Positions 1 to 5,474 of a stretch of 5,474 nucleotides of DNA are shown here, one piece after another. How positions within the stretch are numbered: position 1 is the first letter of the stretch; each line of letters starts with the position of its first letter. Source of the DNA: Oscillospiraceae bacterium (lineage in GTDB: Bacteria; Bacillota; Clostridia; Oscillospirales; UBA929); NCBI GenBank assembly GCA_031258665.1, contig JAIRML010000118.1, positions 1 to 5,474 on the forward strand. The letters run 5' to 3'. The notes below the pieces were generated by a model that was given only the letters and a program-made list of their open reading frames with translations, searched no databases and was not told the origin of the DNA. The translations under genes and the position numbers were made by a program.

Positions 1-92
1 AAGGATGTCTCCGAGACGCCTTGCACGACCCCGCGCGAGGAGGCGGTGTCGACGACGCTCTTGAACCAGTCGCCCGCGGCCACGTCGGTGAA
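1..92 (-). other. S-layer homology (SLH) motif 2, cut by window edge
   Basis: Residues from 1795 to the edge. FTDVAAGDWFKSVVDTASSRGVVQGVSETS follows the SLH pattern F.DV...dW...v..a...Giv.G.s...f. Its TRAE part, the expected third motif and the stop codon lie outside the window to the left. Confidence 0.88.
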
Positions 93-3000
93 GGCCTTGG
101 GCGTCTCGCCGGCCTCAAGTTTGAGGCTCAACACGATCATCTTTGTGAGCTCGGCGCGCGTCACGTTGCCCTTCGGGTCGACGGCGCCGCTCGGGCGGCC
201 CGCGATGATCTCCGCCTCCACCAGCCGTTCCATAGATTCGACGGCCCAATCGGAGACCTGGCCCGCGTCGGAGAAGCCGCCCAGCGGTCCGCTCGGCGTA
301 TCGGGCATGTCATCCGGCGTGTCGGGCGTACTCGGCACGGACGGAGTGGTCGGATTGGACGTGGAGGACGGGATCTCGGTCCAATGCGCGTACAGTGTGA
401 GGGCGGAAGTCACCGGGCTGGCAAAGTTCCATTCGGCACCGCCGGTCGCCGCCGTGTACCAGCCGCTGAACGTATAGCCCAGTCGGGCGGGCGCGCCCGG
501 ATCGGAGGCTGGGGAACCGTACGGGACCTGTTGGCTGGGGAGCTGTTCGCCGCCATTCGCCGCGTCAAATGTCACCGTATACAGCACAGGACTCCATTGC
601 GCGTACAGCGTGAGGTCGCTGGTGACCGGCGTGGCGGCGAAGTTCCACCTGTCGCCGCCGGTTGCCGCTGTGTACCAGCCGCTGAGTGTGAAGTGGGGCT
701 TGGTGGGTGCGGCTGGCTCGCTGACTGTGCCGCCGGTCGACGGGAAGACCCGGGGCGCCGGCGCGGGCGTGCCGCCCTGTGCGTCGAAAGTTGTGGTCAG
801 CGTGTCTGCGTCGGCAAACTGGAAGCGGCTCAGCCGGAGCGCCGCCGTGCCGGTCGGCGTGGTGGGGAGGACCTTCAGGTACAGGTCTTTGATGCCGGTG
901 GTCCTTGTGACGTAGGTGGTGAGGGTCTGGTAATTTGCGAAATTGCCGCTCGTCGGCGCGACATCCAGTGTGCCGATCTGGGTGCCGCCGCCGGCCGCGT
1001 CGGCCGCATTGATCCACAGTTCCACCGTGGCGGCGGCGGTGGCGGCCAGCCGCAGCTGGAAGATGCCGGCGCCGCCGCCGAAGTCAACCTTCTTGTAGGA
1101 GAGGACAGCCGGGGGTGTCGGGTCCGTCGCCCCCAGAGGCGGATAGACGGAACGCGTCGCCGCGGCGTCTTGGTAGACGCCGATCTCGTTGCCGCCCGCC
1201 ACATAGGCGCTGCCCGTGGTATCGCTGCCGGCGCTCGCCGTATCCCAGTTTTCGGCCTCAATGATCTTGAAGGCGTCCTTCGGGCTCTGGTTTTGCAGCC
1301 GGATCACGCGCTCGGAAACGATGTCCGTGTTGTTCTTCAGCACCGCGCGGACCACAACGTCGCCGTCGCCCGCGCCCGTGGCGGTCAGCAGACCCGAGGC
1401 GTCAATCGTCGCGAGCGCGGGGCCCGTGCCGGAGCGGTTCGTCACCGACCAGGTCACCGTGTCGCCCGGCAGCGTGAGATAGGAGTCGGTCGCCACGTAA
1501 TCGCCGTCGGATTCGTTGAAGAGCGCTTTGAACATGACGAACTGCTGGAGTGTGCCCCGGTAACGGGAGATGCTGTCGCTCGCCCCCCAAAAGGTGGTGA
1601 ACGAGAGGACGAAGTCCCCAAAAGCGAAGGTCAGCACACTCGGCGAACGGATCAACATGTAGTCCACTGTCCGCGTGAGGGTGACAGGCAGCGGCGGCGC
1701 CCACGGGTTGCTCGGATCCGGGACGGTGGTGTCGAAGGTCACCTTGTCGGCGTCGAGCTGGTTTGTGATCTTGATGTCTTTGGTGGTTGTCTGGCCGACG
1801 GAGGCGGCCGTCACGCGCACCGTGCCATTGCCGGTCCCGTGGGCCGTGAGTACGCCGGTGGCGGGGTCGATGGCCGCGAGATCGGTCGGCGCGACGCTCC
1901 AGGTTACGGGCTGTGTGGATGTGACCGGCGTGAGGTCGGCCCGCAGCGCCAGGGAACCGTTTTTCTCGCGGATGGAATCCAGCGAATAGACCTGGGAGAT
2001 CGCGACGCTTGCGGTGGTGTTGTCGGCCGGCGTGCCGAACTTGAGCCACTCGAGGACAGTGCCGCGCTTCTCCGCCACCACGTAGATGTCATAGGGGGTG
2101 CCTGCGCTGAGGGGCGCGGCGGAGAGCGCCGCCGTCCGCAGTTCCGGGCGTAAGTAGCGGTTCTGGGTGGTCTGCCCCGTCGGGGTGCCGGGGTAGACGC
2201 CCACCGGGCCGATGCCCTTTTCGCCGTATTCGGAACCGTCCGGCCGGGTGTCCGTCAGCTCAAAGGCGGCGACGGTGGCGGCGGTGGCGGTGTCAAACGG
2301 ATCGCCGGCGGGGACCGCGTACACCGTGAGAAGCCCGACCTTCTCGGCGCCCGCGCGCACGGTCAGCACGGAGGGGGCGCTCGCGAACGTGGCGTTCTTG
2401 AAGGCGAGCCAGGTGCCGTCGCGGCGGAACTGAACAGCCGTGTTTGCGTCGTAGTCGACCGAGGAACTGATGAATTCGACGGTGTCCACCACGCCCAACG
2501 CGGAGCCGCCCGGGTTGTAGATCAGATAGTCGTCAAAATTCTCGGCCAGCGTGAGGTCCGTCAGGTCGCGCGCCGGCGCCGCCGTGCCGCCGTTGTCCGT
2601 GGTGACGGCCAGCGTGGCGCTGTTGCCGGCGGCCGCGGCCGCCGTGGAGCTGCCGCCCGCCACGCTGGTGTAGTGGCCTGGCTCCACGATGAATTGGCCG
2701 CTCTCCACGTCCCACACGCCCAGTTTGTCTTTGAGATCCACATCGAAGCTGAAATCCCTCGACTCATTCGGCGCGATGGCCGGAAGGCGGTCGTAGGCGA
2801 TCAGGCGTTTGATCGGCTGATCGATCCGCGACGCGGCGCCCGCGAAGGCGCTGTACACCTGCACCACTTCGTCACTGGCGGTGGCGCCGGTGTTTGTCAC
2901 CGTGCCGGAGACGGTGAAGACGCCGTCCGCAACGGGGGTCACGGCCACGTTGGAATAGGCGAATGTCGTGTACGTGAGGCCGTGGCCGAACGCGAACAGG

Positions 3001-5474
3001 GGGGTTCCCCTGAAGTATTGATAAGTGCGCTCGCCCTTGATGATGTCGTAGGTGAGCAGGCCGGTGTTGATCGTGCCATTCATGTTGCTCAGGTTGTCGT
3101 TGCCCTCAATGTCGTAGTCCGGGTACAGGTAGGAGGCCGGGGGATGGTCCTCGCTGGCGCCGATCATGTCCTCCGTGCTCTTGTACCAGGTGGCGGACAG
3201 CCGGCCGGCCGGCGCGTACGCCGGGATCGTACGGCTCCCCTCGGGCAGGTAGCCCGGATAGGCGTCAAAGTCGTGGTGGTAGCTCAGCCCCTCGTTGGCG
3301 TACTCCCCGCTGGGCGCAAAGCCGGTCTCGGGCACCGAATAGCCGTCGTCAAACAGGGCGGAGACGATTGCGCTGCCCTCCTCCTGGCCGGTGTGCCCGA
3401 TCTCCAAGATGGCTTTGACTTTGTTGTTGTTCGCGACGCTCTCGTCGATCGCCATCGGGTTGCCGGTCTTGACGATCAGGATCACGTCGCGGTTCAGTTG
3501 GCCGTCTCCGCCGCCGGTGACATGGTCGATGAGGCGCATCTGCTGTTCGCTGAGGCCGGTCTCGTAGAGGTCGATGCCCTCGCGGGCGTTCAAGTGCGGC
3601 TCATAGCCCAGCACGAGGATGACGGGCGCCGTCGAGTCATTCGCGGCGGTCACGGCGGCCGTGGCGGCCTGTTCGGCGGTCTGGATGTTTTCGATGACGA
3701 ACTGGTGCGTGCCGGGCAGGTTGTCGATGGCGTCGTCGCTGCCGTCCGTGTCCAGGCCGGCCGTGACGCTGGGGCCCTTCGTATGGGTTTCGCTCTTGTA
3801 CGGCCCGTTGGTGTCGAGGTCCGCCACAATGCGGTTGTCCGCGGCGTTGAGCTTCAGGTAGCTGCCCCGGTTGGTGTCCTCGTCGTCCACATCGTAGGCC
3901 AAACCGATGCCGCCGTTGATGCCGTCGCCGGAGAGCACGTGGTAGAGGCCAAAGGTGTTGTCCTTGTTCTTGACGGGCGTGATCCGGAACTTCTGGTAAT
4001 TCGAATACGAGAGATTCTGGCCGCTGGCGGCCTCATCCAGGTTGCCCTCGCCGGGGGCCGACGTGTTGTTGATCATCGTGAGGGAGGGGTTCGAAGCCAG
4101 GGTTGTGACCTGGACATACCGGCCGTTGACCGGCGTGCGCAGCAGCTTGTTTGTGGAGCCGTAGTCGTAGATCTCAAACAGCGAGGCGGCGCTGCCCGTC
4201 AGTGTGGGCGCCGCGCTGCCGGTCGCCGTGATGGGTTCAAGGCCTTCGCCCGGGGAGCCGGGCGCGGCATAGGTCTTCGCGGGGTTGTTGTACACAAGAT
4301 ACTGGCCGTTCGAGGCCTTGATGGCCTCGGTGTCGACGGCGCGGTTGAAGGAGACGTTGGCCGCGCCCAGCTTGTTGACCAGTGCGTCCCTGATCGTGAT
4401 CCGATAGGTATAGCTGCCGGAGTAGAAGTCCTTTAGCACCTGGTCGGCCAGCGGGCCGAGCAGGACGGCCTTTTCGACCTCGTCGCCCTTGAGGGGCAGG
4501 ATGCCGCCTTCATTTTTGAGCAGGACGATCTGTTCCTGGGCGGCGCGGAGCGCCAGATCGCGGTTGCGCTCAATCTGGTAGGCGCGCGACGGGCCGTACC
4601 GCGTGAGCGGGTCCTGTAAATAGGGGTTCGCGATGCGCAGTTGGTCCAGGTCGCCGAGGCGCAGGGTCATCGCCAGCGAGCGCCGGGCGTTCTCCTCAAA
4701 GTCCTGTTCGGTCACCATGCCGCGGGCCAGCGCGTCGTAGCGCAAGCCTTCGGCGGCGCCGTAGTCGCGGAAGCTCCAGCCCTGCTGGCCGTTCTTCGTG
4801 CCCTGGGCCATGCCCAGCGCCCGGCCGTTTGTGGTGTCGTCGAAGTAACGCTGGCTGTGTACGAGGATGCTTGAGCCGCTGCCGTAGTCGTTTACCGTCG
4901 TGTACTCGTAGTGGCCGGTGCCCGGGTAGTCGGGCGTCCACTCGTAGAGCAGGTCGTGCTGCAGGGGGTTCACGGACATCGGCTTGCCGTTTACGACGGG
5001 GTAGGAGTTCATCAGTGACTTGGAGGCGCCGGCCGAGACCGGGTATTTGAAGGCTTTGTTGTAGTACTCGTTTGTATTGCGGGGGGAGAACGAGCTGGCC
5101 ACCCACAACCGGTTGATCTCGGCGTTGTAGGCCATGAAGTGCTTCAGGATCGGGATGAACTGCTGGTATCCGTCGTCGGTCCGCCCGTTCATGGCGGCCG
5201 CCATCGCGGTGGCCAGGCTGCCCGTGAGGTAGGCGTCCTCGCCTAGCGTCTCGTAGGCGCGGCCGTAGCGCGGATCGCGCAGCAGGTCGACCACAGGCGC
5301 CAGGCGGCCGGCGGCGGCGATGTTGGACGCGAGGGACTCCTTGGCGATGACATCGCCGATCTTGGCGAACAGGTCCTTGTCCCAGCTCTGGGAGAGACCC
5401 AGTGAGCTGGGGAACACCGTGGCGTAGCCGTCCCAGGCGACGCCGTGCAGGCCTTCGCCGCCGCCGCCGCGGCC
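1..5474 (-). CDS. Giant modular SLH-anchored glycoside hydrolase family 3 enzyme (partial at both ends)
   Basis: One minus-strand frame runs through the whole window with no stop (1824 full codons plus two bases of another). GH3 enzymes release terminal beta-linked sugars, commonly glucose or xylose, by a retaining mechanism. Order of parts by window residue: GH3 barrel 1-280, GH3 sandwich domain 300-835 with insertions at about 385-590 and 711-753, Fn3-like 843-943, CBM6-like 977-1147, Big_2-type 1155-1239 and about 1290-1396, CBM6 1404-1553, two InlB B-repeats 1559-1698, linker 1699-1733, SLH from 1734. GH3 signatures include EGLHGV (7-12), RDPRYGR (66-72), KHF (111-113), Asp196 as the expected nucleophile and Glu632 as the likely acid/base. 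The start codon, signal peptide and first part of the barrel are missing at the right edge; the remaining SLH sequence and stop are missing at the left. Full length is probably about 2000 residues or more. Substrate cannot be read from sequence: beta-glucosidase and beta-xylosidase are both possible. No operon partner is visible. Confidence 0.95.
114..275 (-). other. S-layer homology (SLH) motif 1
   Basis: Residues 1734-1787. FSDAGQVSDWAVESMERLVE, AEIIAGRPSGAVDP, then the diagnostic VTRAELTKMIVLSL (TRAE at 1772-1775). SLH motifs, usually three per protein, bind pyruvylated secondary cell-wall polymers and hold the protein non-covalently on the surface. All key features of a working motif are present. 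Confidence 0.93.
276..380 (-). other. Ser/Thr/Pro/Asp-rich linker before the SLH anchor
   Basis: Residues 1699-1733. Short irregular S/T-P-S and D-T-P units, including SVPSTPDTPDD and MPDTPSGP, without predicted secondary structure. Such linkers typically precede SLH motifs and give the enzyme reach through the wall; Thr and Ser may be glycosylated (inference). Confidence 0.85.
381..593 (-). repeat. InlB-type B-repeat (Listeria-Bacteroides repeat), copy 2
   Basis: Residues 1628-1698. YTVTFDAANGG, GYTFSGWYTAATGGAEWNF and VTSALTLYAHW are nearly identical in the core to copy 1, and the DNA is also close: forward 423-470 resembles 639-686 and 387-401 resembles 600-614. This points to a fairly recent tandem duplication or ongoing homogenisation. 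Confidence 0.9.
594..800 (-). repeat. InlB-type B-repeat (Listeria-Bacteroides repeat), copy 1
   Basis: Residues 1559-1627. TTTFDAQGGTPAP, SGWYTAATGGDRWNF and VTSDLTLYAQW are the three diagnostic parts of the family (VTFdxngG ... fxGWyt...Gg..fdf...pvt.dxtLYAxW). It is joined directly to copy 2. These beta-grasp-like repeats are common spacers in Gram-positive surface proteins. Confidence 0.9.
816..1265 (-). other. Carbohydrate-binding module family 6 (CBM6) domain
   Basis: Residues 1404-1553. It opens IIEAENWD, the E-A-E-N/D start of CBM6, then GNEIGVYQ, SYKKVDFGGGAGIFQLRLAA, VELWIN, TQIGTLDV, FANYQTLTTYV, IKDLYLKVL and LSRFQF, which match the family strand by strand (VDFGxGGxxFxLRxAS, IELRLD, GxxIGTLxV, WQxYQTVTxxV, HDLYLxF, NxDxFxF). 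CBM6 modules bind xylan, beta-glucan, cellulose chain ends or agarose, depending on the member. The usual W-x-x-Y before the VDFG strand is replaced by LSYKK, so specificity is open. Confidence 0.9.
1287..1607 (-). repeat. Bacterial Ig-like (Big_2-type) domain, copy 2
   Basis: Residues about 1290-1396. It contains GASDSISRYRGTLQ, DTVTWSV, LATIDASGLLTATGAGDGDV and ends in RLQNQ, parallel to ITNQ in copy 1. The N-terminal boundary is uncertain because the hydrophobic stretch before it is unusual. About 18-22 residues longer than copy 1, mostly between GTLQ and VTWSV. Confidence 0.75.
1608..1757 (-). other. Unassigned segment between the two Ig-like domains
   Basis: Residues about 1240-1289. 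It begins with LDADKVTFDTTVPDP, continues through a Pro-rich stretch and then turns hydrophobic and aromatic (VLTFAFGDFVLSF). I recognise no family. Codon use is like the rest of the gene, so a frameshift is unlikely. It may be a linker plus the first strands of the second Ig-like domain, or a small beta-rich insert. Confidence 0.45.
1758..2012 (-). repeat. Bacterial Ig-like (Big_2-type) domain, copy 1
   Basis: Residues 1155-1239. The pattern ISQVYSLDSIREKNGSLAL, then PVTWSV, LAAIDPATGVLTAHGTGNGTVRV and ITNQ is the typical Big_2 layout (TWSSxxxxVAxVdxxGxVtaxxxGxatItxt). Its second half aligns closely with copy 2 at 1287-1607 (VTWSV...ATID...G.LTA.G.G.G.V.V). Such domains act as stiff spacers between catalytic modules and the cell wall. 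Confidence 0.8.
2034..2546 (-). other. Divergent CBM6-like carbohydrate-binding domain
   Basis: Residues about 977-1147. The opening AENFDDY resembles the E-A-E start of CBM6. The middle (TWLAFKNATF, then VLTVRAGAEKVGLLTVYA) matches the strand pair usually containing G-x-W-x-x-Y. The end (PYDIYVVAEKRG, VLEWLKFG) matches the family ending HDLYLVFxG...L.W..F. Overall identity to the CBM6 pattern is clearly weaker than in the second copy at 816-1265, and the usual aromatic ligand residues cannot be placed with certainty. It may be a structural beta-sandwich that no longer binds sugar. Confidence 0.6.
2646..2948 (-). other. Fibronectin type III-like domain of GH3 enzymes
   Basis: Residues about 843-943, directly after the FGHGLTYTTF end of the sandwich domain. 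FTVSGTVTNTG, DEVVQVYS, QPIKRLIAYDRL, AIAPNESRDFSFDVD and FIVEPGHYTSVAGGSS follow the family pattern (VTNTGxxxGxEVVQLY ... LKGFxRV.L.PGES ... EPGxYxVxVGxSS). This domain commonly closes the catalytic unit of GH3 beta-glucosidases and is structural. An Ala-rich, low-complexity tail follows (2625-2645). Confidence 0.9.
3216..3344 (-). other. Second, Tyr/His/Gly-rich insertion in the GH3 sandwich domain
   Basis: Residues 711-753 fall between ALFDD and APAGRLSATW. GH3 proteins usually pass there within a few residues, from (V)LFGD to xNPSGRLPxTW. The inserted stretch is rich in Tyr, Gly, Pro and acidic residues, including EGLSYHHDFDAYPGY. It probably forms a surface loop near the active-site face, as in some other GH3 subgroups. 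Function unknown. Confidence 0.5.
3705..4322 (-). other. About 200-residue insertion in the GH3 sandwich domain, beta-trefoil-like (tentative)
   Basis: Residues about 385-590 separate the early core strands of the GH3 C-terminal domain from the helix leading to the acid/base loop; most GH3 enzymes have only a short connection here. The segment shows recurring beta motifs: NGQYLVYNN, SLFEIYDYG followed by NGRYVQV, then YQKFRITPV followed by TFGLYHVLSGDG and GSYLKLN, and finally HQFVIENI as it rejoins the core. Recurring F-x-I strands, each associated with a G-x-Y-(L/V) strand, fit a fascin- or ricin-type beta-trefoil. Acid-rich loops DVDDEDTNRG, DLDTNG and DTDGSDD could bind calcium. The insertion itself is read directly; fold and sugar binding are inference. 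PA14 domains are known inserted in this domain in some yeast and bacterial beta-glucosidases, but I see no PA14 signature here. Confidence 0.5.
4635..5474 (-). other. GH3 N-terminal catalytic barrel domain (N-terminus cut by window edge)
   Basis: Residues 1-280. In order: EGLHGVAWDG then TVFP (7-22), matching the GH3 stretch usually read as E(A/G)LHGV..TxFP; APVVDLLRDPRYGR with YETLGED (59-80), the GH3 signature; LKHF (110-113), whose Lys and His normally hold the -1 sugar; MNSYPVVNGKP (155-165), the usual MxSYNxxNGxP; VNDYGSG (194-200), where the family has (V)SDxG and Asp196 (codon 4887-4889) is the expected nucleophile; and a closing helical stretch ending LRLGDLD (271-277). The stretch before the nucleophile (LLYEW..GTGHYEY) differs from the usual LR..WGFxG. 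Roughly the first 60-120 residues of the domain and any signal peptide are outside the window. The GH3 assignment is firm; the sub-type is not. Confidence 0.93.

Larger units (their letters stand above)
2970..4577 (-). other. GH3 C-terminal alpha/beta-sandwich domain carrying two insertions
   Basis: Residues about 300-835. It opens with LALRAAQEQIVLLKNEGGILPL (307-328), the standard start of this domain, followed by AVLLGPLAD and a YSGSY loop. The core is then interrupted (about 385-590) and resumes at HQFVIENI, an Ala-rich helix and VILVLGYEP. NAREGID (629-635) aligns with the family loop (G)EGxDR: Glu632 (3579-3581) is the likely acid/base, and the Arg after Asp is replaced by Leu. GLSEQQMRLI, IVKTGNPM, EIGHTGQEEGSAIVSALF and APAGRLSATW follow the family order, and it closes with LFAFGHGLTYTTF. 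A second insertion of about 43 residues sits between ALFDD (706-710) and APAGRL (754-759). Confidence 0.9.

Noticed and set aside
1560..1757. Possible compensating frameshifts in the odd hydrophobic segment between the Ig-like domains
   Set aside because: Third-position G/C preference stays high in the same phase (33 of 40 codons counted), no stop appears, and Ig-like sequence continues on both sides.
1402..2049. Shorter minus-strand frames (for example 1402-2049, 565-1017, 875-1261, 4696-5106)
   Set aside because: They lie in other phases within the GH3/Big_2/CBM6 coding frame and translate to Arg/His/Pro-rich sequence typical of shifted GC-rich DNA.
21..2153. Forward-strand open frame of 710 codons
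   Set aside because: It is exactly antisense and codon-aligned to the real gene. Its length follows from the rarity of TTA, CTA and TCA codons in GC-rich coding DNA, and it ends precisely where the real gene uses a TTA Leu codon (2151-2153). Its translation is Arg/Gly-rich and matches no family.
3735..3840. Dockerin or EF-hand domain suggested by Asp-rich loops
   Set aside because: The loops lack the paired dockerin repeat and helix pattern and sit inside the GH3 insertion, not at a protein end.
2673..4436. Forward-strand open frame of 587 codons
   Set aside because: Also antisense and codon-aligned to the GH3 region; it ends at a CTA Leu codon of the real gene (4434-4436). Its Val/Gly/Arg-rich product has no recognisable domain.
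5455..5474. GCC/GCG-rich run at the right edge as a microsatellite or structural element
   Set aside because: It encodes a short Gly-rich stretch (GRGGGG) just before EGLHGV in the same frame; a coding explanation is sufficient.
1..5474. Promoters, terminators, tRNA, CRISPR, insertion sequences, phage or integrase features
   Set aside because: The whole window is coding in one frame; I saw no short regularly spaced repeats, terminal inverted repeats, transposase motifs or tRNA-like sequence on either strand.

Overview
The window holds no intergenic DNA. From one edge to the other it lies inside a single minus-strand reading frame (codons on forward triplets starting at multiples of 3) that I translated without meeting a stop: 1824 complete codons, open at both ends. 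Residue numbers below are window residues: residue 1 is the codon at 5472-5474, and residue n starts at forward position 5475-3n. The protein is a giant, modular, secreted glycoside hydrolase family 3 (GH3) enzyme with a C-terminal S-layer-homology (SLH) anchor. The true N-terminus (signal peptide and start of the GH3 barrel) lies beyond the right edge. The end of the SLH region and the stop codon lie beyond the left edge.

Right to left on the forward strand (N to C): GH3 N-terminal barrel with RDPRYGR, KHF and a nucleophile Asp in VNDYGSG (about 4635-5474); GH3 alpha/beta-sandwich domain (about 2970-4577), interrupted by a roughly 200-residue insertion that reads like a beta-trefoil and by a second insertion of about 43 residues; fibronectin-III-like domain of GH3 enzymes (about 2646-2948); a divergent CBM6-like domain (about 2034-2546); two Ig-like Big_2-type domains (1758-2012 and about 1287-1607) separated by an unassigned segment; a clearer CBM6 (816-1265); two InlB-type B-repeats (Listeria-Bacteroides repeats, 594-800 and 381-593); an S/T/P/D linker (276-380); one complete SLH motif (114-275) and the start of a second (1-92).

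The DNA is GC-rich with a strong preference for G or C in the third codon position (33 of 40 codons counted at 1560-1680). SLH motifs, CBM6, Big_2 and InlB B-repeats on one secreted hydrolase suggest a Gram-positive member of the Bacillota with an S-layer or SLH-binding wall polymer, such as a Paenibacillaceae/Cohnella-like or a high-GC Clostridia lineage. This is inference; no phylogenetic marker is present.

Likely biology (inference from families): an exo-acting beta-glycosidase (beta-glucosidase, beta-xylosidase or similar) held on the cell surface by SLH motifs, spaced from it by Big_2, B-repeat and linker modules, and kept near plant or other polysaccharide by CBM6 modules, so that sugars are released beside the cell. 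The most unusual parts are the trefoil-like insertion within the catalytic region and the non-canonical catalytic loops. Long open frames on the opposite strand are shadows of this gene.
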